64,000 bases of DNA from CAZMNY01 sp964567745 (GTDB lineage: Bacteria; Planctomycetota; Planctomycetia; Pirellulales; Pirellulaceae), in assembly GCA_964567745.1 (NCBI GenBank), contig CAZMNY010000041.1, positions 15,938-79,937 of the forward strand, given 5' to 3'. A model generated the notes under the pieces. The model made no database searches. It was given only the letters and a program-made list of their open reading frames with translations, and had not been told where the DNA came from. The position numbers and the translations under genes are program-made. This document shows positions 1-9,129 of this stretch, piece by piece. The first letter of the stretch is position 1. The number at the start of each line of letters is the position of its first letter.

Positions 1-1
1 C

Positions 2-649
2 GAATACTACGCGTCAGCGCTTAGTCTGATTAGCTCAGGCCGAGCACGTGATGCATTCGACTTGGGCAAGGAAAAGCAGTCGATGCGCGATCGGTACGGC
101 CAAAACACGTTCGGCCAATGTTTGCTGCTCGCTCGACGACTCGTCGAGGCTGGGACTCGAGTCGTTGAAGTCGTTTGGCCCAAAGTCGCTAACTCGGACA
201 ACCACTCCTGGGACGTCCATACCGGGTTAACGAAACGAATGAAGACTCAATCCGGGCCGATGCTCGATTCGGGGCTCTCGGCGTTGATCAGCGACCTCGA
301 CGAGCGCGGCATGCTCGACGATACGCTGGTTGTCGCAATCGGCGAGTTTGGTCGAAGTCCGCAGCGAGGCGTTAGTACTTCGGGCAACAGTAACAGCAGC
401 GATGGCCGCGATCACTGGCCCTATTGCTACACTGGAGTCCTGGCCGGCGCCGGCGTCAAACGAGGCGCCGTGTACGGCAAGTCGGACCAAACTGCTTCGG
501 CCCCGCTGGAAGATCCGGTGCACCCGACCCAGTTGCTGGCGACGATGTACCATTCGCTTGGCATCAAACCCGATTCCATTGTGCTCAACCACTTGAATCA
601 ACCTCGTGAGCTCGTCAAGGCGGAAGCGATCACTTCACTTTTTAGCTGA
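2..649 (+). CDS. DUF1501 domain protein, C-terminal part
   Basis: The frame is open from the window edge, so the start lies outside and about 215 C-terminal codons are visible. The end of the protein has the usual DUF1501 landmarks: an EFGRSP segment, a GRDHWP segment, a glycine-rich AGAGVKRGAVYG stretch, and a final part resembling the ATMYHSLGI region of these sulfatase-fold proteins. DUF1501 proteins are exported proteins greatly expanded in planctomycetes, where they usually sit beside DUF1549/DUF1553 cytochrome-like genes. That partner, if present, would be to the left of the window. The substrate of the family is unknown. About 130 bp without a recognisable gene separate it from the next gene. 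Confidence 0.85.
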   Translation, partial: EYYASALSLISSGRARDAFDLGKEKQSMRDRYGQNTFGQCLLLARRLVEAGTRVVEVVWPKVANSDNHSWDVHTGLTKRMKTQSGPMLDSGLSALISDLDERGMLDDTLVVAIGEFGRSPQRGVSTSGNSNSSDGRDHWPYCYTGVLAGAGVKRGAVYGKSDQTASAPLEDPVHPTQLLATMYHSLGIKPDSIVLNHLNQPRELVKAEAITSLFS

Positions 650-781
650 GCGACGCATTCGAGCCGATACGGTTAGCGGAGTGATCGTTGAGCATCAATG
701 GGAATTCGGCGAGTTCGCTCGTTTGAAAATGTGAGTTGCGCTTAGCTGTCTCGCTTGGCTGTCTCGATTGGTACTGGCGCC

Positions 782-3214
782 ATGCGGAGCATCAATGTCT
801 GGCTGAAGCAACTATCAGAGCGGGTGCCTGCGTGCATCGACACGTGGTCGCAGATTATCAGCGCCGATGCAGACCTCCGCCGCTCGCTCGAGTCAATCCA
901 GCACGACTCGACAAGCCTCATTGAGCCCTCATCGCGCGAACCGGCGTCGGGCGATCTGACTTGCGACACTCTCTCGCGTCTCGTCTTGCATTTGCGTTTG
1001 CTGTGTTGGTTGATCCTCGCCAGTCGGCCAGATGCGGAGTTCGACGATCGATGCCAGCGCGTGATCGCGTTGAATTCGAAATTGCCATGGCCGCCGGACA
1101 TGCTTGAGTTGCTTGGTGAGGAGTTCGTCGAGCCGTTGCGACATAAACTGGGTGCATATTCGTTTGGCGGGCAGGCGGAATTCTATTTCCACGAAACGAT
1201 AGCCAAGGCGTGTGATCGGGCGCGGCGCCGGTCGCTTGGGGCCTACTATACGCCGATTCCGATAGTGCGATGTATAGCCGAGCGAGTCGACCGGCTTTTA
1301 CCCGAATGCAATCGCGCGTCGACGATTGTGCTCGATCCGTGCTGCGGTTCGGGTCTGTTTCCTCAAGAAGCGGCCTCGCGGTGGCCCCAAGCGATCGTTC
1401 GCGGGCTGGAGTTGGACTCGGGCAGCGCCGCAAGCGCTGGTCTGCTGCTCGATTCGGGAATTCGCGTTGGCTGTGCCAACGCGCTTGGTCTCTCGGCGCC
1501 AGAACTGCACAAGGCAATCGATGTGGAAGTCGACGTCGAACGGCTGGTGATTTTGGGCAATCCGCCGTACGCAAATTTCGGCCGACGTAACGCGTTTCCC
1601 TGGCTCGACAAGCTTCTTCAGCGATACAAAGAAGGGCTCGGCGAAAAGAAGCACAACCTCAACGACGATTTCATCAAGTTTCTCTGTTGGGCTCAGCATC
1701 AAGTTGAAGAAGTCGGCGAGGGAATGGTCGCCTTCGTGCTCAATAATTCCTTCCTCGACAGTATCACTCGGCGCATACTTCGCCGCTCGCTCCTGCGCTC
1801 ATTTGACCGTATCGAAGTAATCAATCTGCACGGCGGCGTAAGTAAGCGGGAGACGGTTGGCGCGATCCCGGACGAGAATGTGTTCGGCATCCGACAAGGC
1901 GTCGCCATCCTTGTTCTTCATCGGCATCGTCAGGCGATTGATCTCGCCTCACCTCGGACCGGGCGCCTGTTCTATCAAGCCGTCCGCGGCGCGCGGCGGG
2001 AGAAATTGGAACGCCTGGCGGATGTTCATGATTCTGATTGGATCGAGTTGGCGCCGAGCGAACCCAGCTTCCTCTTCTCGCCCAGCGAGACAGCGGGCGC
2101 GAGTACGAGCGTCGCGCGTGGGGCAACGGAATCGCTGTCGACGATCGAAACTGCGGTTGAACAATACTCGTCGGGAGTCCAGACGAAATGCGACAAATTG
2201 TTCGTCGATTCATGCCCGGCGACGTTGCGGAAACGCATGCAACAGTGGCTTGCGGGTCGGGAGGTCGACGTACTTGCGAACGTTCCCGATTGGCTTCAGC
2301 GCAAACGCGAGGCGGCATCGTTTCGAGCCGATCTGGTTCGACCCTATATGACAGCGCCGCTTGACGTTCGTTACGTCTATTATGATCCGGCGCTTCTGGG
2401 CCGCGCTCGGTTAGACGTCATGAGGCACATGCTCGGTGAAGCGGAGACGGGCCTCGCGTTCATGAGGCAGAGCACGAATCCAGGAACGTATGATCATTTC
2501 CTTGCTGTGAATTGCCTTGTCTCGGACCGACTGTTTTACAGCGCACATGGCGCGCCGTTTCTTGCGCCATTTCGCATCAACGGGAGCCGAAACAACCTTC
2601 GCGCGTGTTGGCTCGAGACGCGCTGGTGGGATGATCAAAACGTCGTCGCAAACGATTCCGACGACTTTTGGCCCTACTACTATGCCTTGTTTCATTCCAA
2701 CTCGTACCGTGAAGATTACGAGCATGCGTTGCGAACTCACTTTTGTCCCTTGCCGCCGCCAATCGGAGGCTCGGCCTTCGAAGAGATGGTGGAACTTGGA
2801 CGACGATTGATGTCGGCTCACCTCGACGGGTCGGAAACGGTCAGTCGATCGGCGCCGTGGACCTCCGCTGATCCGAGCGCGGCGTTGCACGAGTGCGTTG
2901 CGGCTCGGCCCGCTTACGATCGTGAGGCGGGCGCGATCCGCGTGAATTCGTCGACGTCAATTTCCGCGCCGGAAGGCGTCCTCGATTGGCGAATCGGCGG
3001 CTATCGTGTGATACATCGTTGGTTGAGTCAAAGGCGAGGGCGGCCGTTTGACGCCGGCTGTCGTAAGGAGTTACTTCTGAGGATCCGCTGCTTCGAGACC
3101 ACGATGGAAATCGTTCGCGAGATCGATTCTATTTGTAGGTCCGACAAGCGGGGGCGTCGCTCGATGAGTTTCTCCGACGCCTGCGGGCAACGATCAGACA
3201 ACGAAAGAGAATAG
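782..3214 (+). CDS. orphan type-ISP-like DNA methyltransferase with specificity domain
   Basis: An 810-residue amino-MTase, probably adenine-N6. An LGAYYTP segment precedes motif I (DPCCGSG, near residue 185), and motif IV NPPY lies near residue 260. The C-terminal half resembles the specificity domain of type ISP enzymes of the LlaBIII/LlaGI class: DVRYVYYDP, VMRHML, ALFHSNSYREDY, and a final GYRVIHRWL. Type ISP polypeptides are about 1,500 residues and start with an Mrr-like nuclease and a helicase. Neither is present here, and the roughly 150 N-terminal residues are merely helical. It may therefore methylate without cutting, or rely on a nuclease elsewhere. ATG 782 is preferred over TTG 755, which lies nine codons upstream. 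The stop is three bases before the next ATG, implying coupling. Confidence 0.85.
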   Translation: MRSINVWLKQLSERVPACIDTWSQIISADADLRRSLESIQHDSTSLIEPSSREPASGDLTCDTLSRLVLHLRLLCWLILASRPDAEFDDRCQRVIALNSKLPWPPDMLELLGEEFVEPLRHKLGAYSFGGQAEFYFHETIAKACDRARRRSLGAYYTPIPIVRCIAERVDRLLPECNRASTIVLDPCCGSGLFPQEAASRWPQAIVRGLELDSGSAASAGLLLDSGIRVGCANALGLSAPELHKAIDVEVDVERLVILGNPPYANFGRRNAFPWLDKLLQRYKEGLGEKKHNLNDDFIKFLCWAQHQVEEVGEGMVAFVLNNSFLDSITRRILRRSLLRSFDRIEVINLHGGVSKRETVGAIPDENVFGIRQGVAILVLHRHRQAIDLASPRTGRLFYQAVRGARREKLERLADVHDSDWIELAPSEPSFLFSPSETAGASTSVARGATESLSTIETAVEQYSSGVQTKCDKLFVDSCPATLRKRMQQWLAGREVDVLANVPDWLQRKREAASFRADLVRPYMTAPLDVRYVYYDPALLGRARLDVMRHMLGEAETGLAFMRQSTNPGTYDHFLAVNCLVSDRLFYSAHGAPFLAPFRINGSRNNLRACWLETRWWDDQNVVANDSDDFWPYYYALFHSNSYREDYEHALRTHFCPLPPPIGGSAFEEMVELGRRLMSAHLDGSETVSRSAPWTSADPSAALHECVAARPAYDREAGAIRVNSSTSISAPEGVLDWRIGGYRVIHRWLSQRRGRPFDAGCRKELLLRIRCFETTMEIVREIDSICRSDKRGRRSMSFSDACGQRSDNERE

Positions 3215-3217
3215 CCC

Positions 3218-3835
3218 ATGGGCGGCTTTGGCGACGACATACTGCGTTCGGGTGTTAAGCGACTCAAACGCAACGACGCGAAAATGGCGGACGTGATTAA
3301 GAAGGTCGGTGCGCCAAGAATCCCGCACGTTCGCGGTCGCTTCGCATCGCTCGTTCGCTCCATCCTCTCGCAGCAAATCTCGGGCGCTGCGGCGCGGACG
3401 ATTCAGTCGCGTCTGACAGATCGAATCGGTCCCTTCACCGCCGAATCAATCGCCGGCCTTTCGGTGGACGAATTGAGGTCGCTGGGCGTCTCGAATCAAA
3501 AGGCGGGCTATCTTCTCGACTTGGCCGAAAAAACGCAGGCTCGCGAATTGCGTTTTCACCGCCATACCAAGATGGACGATGAGGCGGTGATTGAGGAATT
3601 GATCGCCGTTCGCGGAATCGGCCGTTGGACCGCGCAGATGTACCTGATTTTTTCGCTCTCGCGTTGCGATGTCTTTCCAGAAGACGATCTCGGCGTCCGC
3701 AAGGGCATGCAACAAATATACGGCCTCGATTCGTCAGGTGACCGACCAGCACTCCGCGAGATCGCCGTGGCTTGGCGTCCGTATAGCAGCTTGGCCTCTT
3801 GGTACTGTTGGAGAATTCTCGAGGTTGAGAATTAG
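3218..3835 (+). CDS. HhH-GPD DNA glycosylase, 3-methyladenine (AlkA) type
   Basis: A 205-residue base-excision repair glycosylase that removes alkylated bases. Visible features are an N-terminal SILSQQISGAAARTI segment, the helix-hairpin-helix GIGRWTAQMY near residue 132, and the segment FPEDDLGVRKG, whose second aspartate (near residue 156) is the expected catalytic residue. The iron-sulfur cluster cysteines of the EndoIII/MutY branch are absent. It begins three bases after the methyltransferase stop, so the two are probably co-translated. Pairing of a methyltransferase with an alkylation-repair glycosylase is unusual and may be functional or just shared transcription. Confidence 0.88.
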   Translation: MGGFGDDILRSGVKRLKRNDAKMADVIKKVGAPRIPHVRGRFASLVRSILSQQISGAAARTIQSRLTDRIGPFTAESIAGLSVDELRSLGVSNQKAGYLLDLAEKTQARELRFHRHTKMDDEAVIEELIAVRGIGRWTAQMYLIFSLSRCDVFPEDDLGVRKGMQQIYGLDSSGDRPALREIAVAWRPYSSLASWYCWRILEVEN

Positions 3836-3877
3836 AGTTGGAAATTGACTCGGACCGGAAACGGTGAAAGCGGCGCG

Positions 3878-4873
3878 ATGAAGAATCGGACTCGGCGAAT
3901 CGCGATAGTCGTTGGCGCGGTGGTCGTGCTGTGGCTGTTGGGCGACTTTATCTACTCGGTCGTCATCGCAGCCCGAATTCGGAGTTGGGAAGCGACGATC
4001 GAGCGCGACGAGTCGGGCGTGCAAGTCGGTTGCCAAGCATATGAGTTGGGTGCGGGCGACGACGCCATTCTTTTTCTTCACGGCATTAACGACTCGCCCG
4101 CATGTTACCGCCTGATGGCAGAAGCTCTGGCCGAACGCGGTTATGTCTGCCATGCCATGCGTCTCCCCGGATTCGCTGAGGAGACGGAGGTTTACGCGAG
4201 TGGCAAGCGAGAAGAATGGTTGCTTGCCCTCGAGCGAGAATTGAAGGTGCTCAAGCAAAACCACCGTCGCGTCGTCCTGGTCGCACACTCGCTTGGCGGC
4301 GCGATCGCGATTCATCACTTGCGGAGAAATCCCCAAGCTGCGGATGGAGTCGTGCTGTTGGCACCTGCAGTTGAAGTCGCTTCTGATCGCAGTCCGCTGC
4401 TGCCGCCGGAGACGTGGCACGAAATCGCCAATCGGTTGCTGCTGTCGACCAAGTACACGCAATCCCCGTTCGGGCTCGATGCGAAAGTGGTGACCGACGC
4501 CGATTATCCTTATCGATCTCCGTTTTCCGCGAGACCCTTGTTCGACCAGACGTTCGCCTTGATCCGAGAAAACAGGAAGACCGGACCCCAGTTCACGACG
4601 CCGATGATGATGATCCTCTCGCCCGACGATCGAGTCATCGACAGTCAAGCCGCCGAAATCTATTTCGCACAAGTCGCGGCAACCAAGAAAGAACTTCACC
4701 ACTTGGAAGATACGGGGCACGCCATGACAGTCGATCACAAGTGGCCCAAGCTGGTTGACTTCATTGACGATTTTCATGCCGGACTGGCACCGCCTGATGA
4801 ACACATGGGTGATGAACACAATCGCGATAAAGACAAGGGTGACGAAGAGACTGATAAGGGGCCGACGGAATGA
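3878..4873 (+). CDS. membrane-anchored alpha/beta hydrolase (lysophospholipase-like)
   Basis: A 331-residue serine hydrolase. After a basic start, an N-terminal hydrophobic segment (about residues 7-30) should act as a membrane anchor or uncleaved signal. The nucleophile elbow is AHSLGG with Ser near residue 138. The other triad members are probably the Asp in SPDDRVID and the His in DTGHAM. An oxyanion segment FLHGINDSP lies earlier, as in monoglyceride lipase or carboxylesterase-like proteins. The tail is rich in Asp, Glu and Lys. I chose ATG 3878 over TTG 3845 because the anchor follows it directly. The stop overlaps the next start (ATGA), so the two genes are coupled. The natural substrate cannot be read from the sequence. 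Confidence 0.85.
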   Translation: MKNRTRRIAIVVGAVVVLWLLGDFIYSVVIAARIRSWEATIERDESGVQVGCQAYELGAGDDAILFLHGINDSPACYRLMAEALAERGYVCHAMRLPGFAEETEVYASGKREEWLLALERELKVLKQNHRRVVLVAHSLGGAIAIHHLRRNPQAADGVVLLAPAVEVASDRSPLLPPETWHEIANRLLLSTKYTQSPFGLDAKVVTDADYPYRSPFSARPLFDQTFALIRENRKTGPQFTTPMMMILSPDDRVIDSQAAEIYFAQVAATKKELHHLEDTGHAMTVDHKWPKLVDFIDDFHAGLAPPDEHMGDEHNRDKDKGDEETDKGPTE

Positions 4874-5865
4874 GGTTTTTGGTGACCGGCGCCTCAGGCA
4901 TGCTCGGCGCCAACCTCTGCCGTATGCTGATTGAGCAGGGGCATCGAGTGAACGCTCTTGTCCGGCGAGCTCCGCTTGCTCATCCGTTGCTCGATGGGCT
5001 CGATGTGCAGTCATGCCCTGGCGACATTACGGACAAACCGTCGGTGGCTCGAGCCGCGGAGGGTTGCGATGGTCTGTTTCATGTTGCCGGACTCATCTCC
5101 TATCTGCCTCAAGATCGAGCCGAGTGTTTTCGCGTCAACGTCGAGGGAACCAAAACCGTGCTCGCCGGCGCTGCGGCTGCAGGCATCGGCCGCGCCGTCG
5201 TTACCAGCTCCACCGCAGCGATCGGAATTCCACTCGACGGCCAACCACTCAACGAGGAGTCGGAGTTCAATCGGCGGTTCGCGACGAATCCATATATGGA
5301 AAGTAAACGTCAAGCCGAAATCGCCGCGTTCGGCTTCTCGGGGCTCGATGTCGTCGCCGTAAATCCGTCCACGATTTACGGCGCCGGCGATGTCAAAATG
5401 AACACGGGCGTGATGTTTAGCCGTATGCAACAAGGTCGCATGAGTTGGCTGCCTCCCGGCGGACTCGGCTTGGTCGGCGTGGACGATTGCGTGCGAGGTC
5501 ATTGGGCGGCCTGGAGCCAAGGCGTGGCGGGGCAAAGGTATATCCTATCCGCCCACAACAGTCCGCTCGCCGATGTCTTCGCGAGTATCGCGAAAGCACT
5601 TGACGCTCCCTGTCCATCACGAGTTATCCCGAAGTTCGTGTTTCCGCCCGCTTACCTCGCCGCTTGGCTTCACGATATGACCGTCGGCCGTATGGGCTTG
5701 ACCCAGTTCTCTCGGTTCATGGTGGAAATTGGTTTCCGCAATCGTTACTTCGACAGCTCTCGGGCTCAGAACGAGCTCGAGTGGCGACCGGTTGTGTCAC
5801 TCGACCAAATGATCGCCGATGCTGTTCGCTTCTATCGTCGTCACGGCCTCCTTTCCAACTCGTAG
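4870..5865 (+). CDS. NAD-dependent epimerase/dehydratase, extended SDR
   Basis: A 331-residue extended short-chain dehydrogenase/reductase. The nucleotide-binding motif GASGMLGANL lies at the extreme N-terminus and the catalytic pair is Tyr142/Lys146 in YMESK. The sequence PSTIYGAGD follows, as in nucleoside-diphosphate-sugar epimerases and the HpnA-like hopanoid-associated group. HpnA-like genes usually sit in hopanoid clusters, which I do not see here, so I keep the general name. The start overlaps the hydrolase stop by four bases, suggesting an operon with the hydrolase. No membrane segment is evident, so a cytoplasmic enzyme is likely. Confidence 0.85.
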   Translation: MRFLVTGASGMLGANLCRMLIEQGHRVNALVRRAPLAHPLLDGLDVQSCPGDITDKPSVARAAEGCDGLFHVAGLISYLPQDRAECFRVNVEGTKTVLAGAAAAGIGRAVVTSSTAAIGIPLDGQPLNEESEFNRRFATNPYMESKRQAEIAAFGFSGLDVVAVNPSTIYGAGDVKMNTGVMFSRMQQGRMSWLPPGGLGLVGVDDCVRGHWAAWSQGVAGQRYILSAHNSPLADVFASIAKALDAPCPSRVIPKFVFPPAYLAAWLHDMTVGRMGLTQFSRFMVEIGFRNRYFDSSRAQNELEWRPVVSLDQMIADAVRFYRRHGLLSNS

Positions 5866-6049
5866 CTCGCTGCTAATTCGCTCAACAACCGTCGACGGCA
5901 AACATGGAGAAATTGATGTGAAGATGATGAGAAATTGCAGAGGCTTCGCTGCCTAGATAGACTGCGACGATAGCCGTGGCCGACTTCACTCTTCGACACT
6001 TCCATGAACGTTTGAAAGGACTTTCGAAATAGCTCGATATCAAGTTGGG

Positions 6050-6587
6050 ATGATCCGGTTCTTTCTCATGACCGCCATCGTCGCGTCCTCCTGGCAGTCG
6101 CCCGCCTTGGCTCAAAAACCCAAAAAATGAAAATGTGCAAAAGGCCAAACGCGAATTTGAAGCCGCGAACAAAATCGCGGCCGCCTACGTAGAAAAACTC
6201 GACGCGGCCGCGAAAGAGGCCGCCATCCAAGGCAACATCGACGAAGCCAAAGAGAGCAAAGATCAGAAGAAGGCCATGGAGACCTAAGGGATCTCCACGT
6301 TGCCCGATCCGACCGTAAAGTCCAAGCGGATTCTCTTGTCGCACATTTTTCGAAAGACAGACGGTGCCATACTCGATTTCCGGCCTGACTACACCGCCTA
6401 CGGCCGGCACAACGGCAAGGCAACAAACTGGGTGATGACCGATGCTCGAACTCTCATCATGGGAGCGATCGACCGGACCAAGCCAGTCTATATTCACAAG
6501 TTCGACAAGAGTCTCACGCGAGGAACCGTCTACAAATACCATCCTGTGACCGAAAAACGCCCGTCGGTGATCACTCGAAGTCGATGA
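6050..6587 (+). pseudogene. broken gene for a small secreted protein
   Basis: An ATG at 6050 opens a signal peptide (MIRFFLMTAIVASSW, then LAQ as a cleavage-like end), but the frame stops at 6128-6130. Around a run of six A residues (6122-6127) reading can continue in another frame as a Lys/Glu/Ala-rich helical segment (KAKREFEAANKIAAAYVEKL). That stops at TAA 6285-6287, after which the same frame stays open to 6587. One frameshift plus one in-frame stop is best explained by gene decay. A sequencing slip at the homopolymer would explain only the first break. The helical segment resembles those of secreted planctomycete proteins of unknown function. Confidence 0.55.
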
Positions 6588-6679
6588 CAGTTGCCCTCAC
6601 CCGCTGGTGATTTGCGCTCCGCGAAACGAGTAGCGCCCAAGCGATTCATTTTTTGGATTCGATCGCTCGAAAGGCAACC

Positions 6680-6695
6680 TACTGACGCGTCAGTA
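6680..6695. promoter_or_regulatory. BlaI-type operator palindrome
   Basis: TACTGACGCGTCAGTA is a perfect 16-bp palindrome about 97 bp upstream of the BlaI-like start. It keeps the outer TACT/AGTA half-sites of the classical BlaI/MecI operator (TACT...AGTA). Because the downstream gene encodes a BlaI-family repressor, this is most likely its autoregulatory site. Confidence 0.6.
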
Positions 6696-6791
6696 TGTTA
6701 TGTTGAAGACCAGTCGGTTGGCCATTCTTGCGGCCGATTGACCCGATGGACATTGGATCGAGTCATTCCAACTGAGTTCGACTGCGTGGTC

Positions 6792-7190
6792 ATGAACCGC
6801 TTACCAACTGCTCGCGAGCTTCAAGCGCTGAAGATCCTTTGGCGTCACAATCGCTGTACGGTTCGGGAGATTTTGGTTGAATTGCAGTCTCAGGAGCCCA
6901 CCGAGCTCGCCTACACGACGGTGCTGAGTTTGATGCAAACCATGGAGCGTAAGCAGCTGGTGCGTCGCGAGGTTGGCGGTCGGGGTAAGACACATCACTA
7001 TCACGCGGTGGTCGAGTCGGAGTCGACGCTGAGGTCGCTGGCCGGTCGCTTTTTGGACTCGGTATTTGACGGTGCGATGAGTCAGTATTTGGTTCGGGCT
7101 CTCGAGTCGAAGGCACCGTCTGTAGCAGAGCTGGACGAGTTGTCGGAGATGATATCAGCGGCCCGGGAACGAGCCGAAGATGATGGCTAA
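6792..7190 (+). CDS. BlaI/MecI/CopY-family transcriptional repressor
   Basis: A 132-residue winged-helix repressor. Family features are LPTARELQALKILW at the start, the recognition region AYTTVLSLMQTMERKQLV, the wing GRGKTHHYHAVV, and a C-terminal dimerisation helix with FDGAMSQYLV. In this family a membrane M56 peptidase inactivates the repressor, and such a gene follows 165 bp downstream. The frame is open further upstream to 6591, but that segment has no homology signal and contains the operator, so ATG 6792 is the start. Likely autoregulated through the palindrome at 6680-6695. Confidence 0.85.
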   Translation: MNRLPTARELQALKILWRHNRCTVREILVELQSQEPTELAYTTVLSLMQTMERKQLVRREVGGRGKTHHYHAVVESESTLRSLAGRFLDSVFDGAMSQYLVRALESKAPSVAELDELSEMISAARERAEDDG

Positions 7191-7355
7191 GCGGCAGTTC
7201 GGAACGCCCCTGCCAAAACAGTACGAAACATCCGGATTGTGGAAAGTCGTCAGCAAGTCATTCTGGCGAACGAAAATCGGCGCCCATTTGCCGACCCCGG
7301 CAGGTTATTCGTCGCTGCCTCAGGTCGAGGATGCGATCGGAATTGAGAAGCAGCG

Positions 7356-9041
7356 ATGGGAATTGAGAGCATATATTCTGCTTTGTCGCCTGTTGTTTCT
7401 TGGTATATCGACGTACAGGCGTCGGCCACCCTACTTCTAGGCGTTGCGATTTTGGGCGTGAGATTATCCGCCGTCGCGGCGGAGCGCGTTTTGCTTGCTC
7501 GAGCCGGAATGATCGCGGTCGCCGTGACTGCGATAGCAGTTCTGTTGATACCGCACGGGCAGCGATTGTCGTGGACGCCCGTTATCGCTGACTTGAATTC
7601 GAGCCCATCGAATCATTGGCTTTCAACGGCGCTCATATTCGCCCACATCATTGGATCGATCGGCATCGTCATTTGGTTGTTGCTCGGGTGCCTTGCCGTA
7701 GCCAGGTTGGTGCGAGAATCGTCGAACGCCAATGATTCTCTACGAGTTGAGGCAAAGCGAGTCGAGGCATCGGCGGAAACCAGAATGTCGACGTCGGGCC
7801 AGCCCTTGGCGACTGGCGTTCGTTGCGCGCTAATCTTGATTCCACGGCAAATTGTACAGCGGAACGATAGTCTTGAGATCCGTTCCGCGGTCGCACACGA
7901 ATGGGAGCACATTCGCCGCGGCGATCTGAAAATGTTGATGCTCGTTCGTTTTCTTTCGCCGTTGCTCTTCGCCAACCCACTCTTCTGGTGCCTCAGACGA
8001 ATGATGGATCGGGACCAGGAGATTCTGGCCGACAGTTCCGCAGTCAGAGCGACGACGGCGACGGACTACGCAAGATATTTGGTGGAGTGGTCGGCTGAGG
8101 CGGGCTGGTTGCGCGGACCTCTATTAACAGCCAGCGCGACTGGCGGCGGGCTTCGAACTCGCATCGAAATTATTCTGTCTCCATCCGCCTCCGAACTCGG
8201 ACCCTCGTCCGGGCGCTCGTCAGTATGCATGATCGCGTCCATCGCGCTGCTCGCCGCCCTTTGCTGTTCGGCGACACTGACGCCAGTGACATCGGATCTT
8301 TCGCTGGGGCCGTCCCCTTCGCTGCCGACGACGCCGATAGCAAAGGCGCCGAACTTGAACGTGCCAACGAACGCAGTCGAAGCGGAACTCGCTCAAGGTC
8401 GAGCAATGTCGTCGGCGTTAGAAATTCCAAGCCGGCTTGTGTTTGACGACGGCTATGAATTGATCGCCGTCATGGATGATGCGAATCACGCCAACCGCTG
8501 CTGGCGTCCCGACGGTTCGCCGCTCGATTGCCTACCAGACAATCTCGAATCTGTCTCGCTGCGAAACGGGCTGAAGCTGCTCTTCCAGGTTTCGTCAGCA
8601 GAGGCATTGGCGAGCGATGCGTTGCGGTCGCTCTACGCGGACGTCGATTCGCAAGCCGCCGACATTGGTTTGGGCGTTTCGCAAACAGAGTGGACAACGG
8701 AGCAAACGGTCGATCCGAGCGGCCGCGACGCCTGTGATGAGTTGGCCGTGTCGCCGTGCATGGACACCGATCACGCCGTCGTGACGCTCTCTTACCTCAA
8801 CTCGTCGGACGCCCTCCGAGTTATCGCGGTCGACCAATGCGGGACCGAGCATCGTCCTACGTCGGCGTCATTCGATGGGCATGAATGGACGATCGTGTTT
8901 CACGATTTGCCCGTTGATATTGTCGAGGAGTTTGTCGTACAATCGCGGCCCGAGTCGATGGTTGAGATTCGCAATATCGCAATGTCGCCAAATCAACAGA
9001 CTCGCCCCCAAATCTTGAAGCAGAACGAGCGTCTGTTCTGA
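7356..9041 (+). CDS. BlaR1-like M56 family membrane metallopeptidase
   Basis: A 561-residue membrane peptidase. Hydrophobic segments lie before the catalytic domain, the zinc motif HEWEH is at residues 181-185, and the downstream glutamate is in DQEILADSSA, as in BlaR1/MecR1. Another membrane segment (SVCMIASIALLAALCC) precedes a roughly 270-residue C-terminal domain that I do not recognise and that is not a penicillin-binding sensor. In the family the peptidase senses a signal across the membrane and relieves repression by the BlaI partner, encoded just upstream. No beta-lactamase gene is nearby, so the signal is unknown. Confidence 0.85.
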   Translation: MGIESIYSALSPVVSWYIDVQASATLLLGVAILGVRLSAVAAERVLLARAGMIAVAVTAIAVLLIPHGQRLSWTPVIADLNSSPSNHWLSTALIFAHIIGSIGIVIWLLLGCLAVARLVRESSNANDSLRVEAKRVEASAETRMSTSGQPLATGVRCALILIPRQIVQRNDSLEIRSAVAHEWEHIRRGDLKMLMLVRFLSPLLFANPLFWCLRRMMDRDQEILADSSAVRATTATDYARYLVEWSAEAGWLRGPLLTASATGGGLRTRIEIILSPSASELGPSSGRSSVCMIASIALLAALCCSATLTPVTSDLSLGPSPSLPTTPIAKAPNLNVPTNAVEAELAQGRAMSSALEIPSRLVFDDGYELIAVMDDANHANRCWRPDGSPLDCLPDNLESVSLRNGLKLLFQVSSAEALASDALRSLYADVDSQAADIGLGVSQTEWTTEQTVDPSGRDACDELAVSPCMDTDHAVVTLSYLNSSDALRVIAVDQCGTEHRPTSASFDGHEWTIVFHDLPVDIVEEFVVQSRPESMVEIRNIAMSPNQQTRPQILKQNERLF

Positions 9042-9129
9042 GCGTCAATTGAGCGCGTGGCCGAAGTCCGGAACGCGGATCGAATCGAAAAAAAGTTCGG
9101 CTGCGAACACCTGTCGGGAGAGAGATTGG

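Noticed and set aside
3734..5014. 426-codon minus-strand open frame opposite the hydrolase gene
   Set aside because: It lies entirely opposite genes with clear catalytic motifs, has no family features and an Arg/Gln/His-rich composition typical of antisense frames in GC-rich DNA.
6591..6791. 67-codon N-terminal extension of the BlaI gene
   Set aside because: The extension contains the operator palindrome and has no family similarity; ATG 6792 gives the normal length.
7180..7440. 86-codon open frame between BlaI and M56 genes
   Set aside because: Overlaps the start of the M56 gene in another frame and has no recognisable feature.
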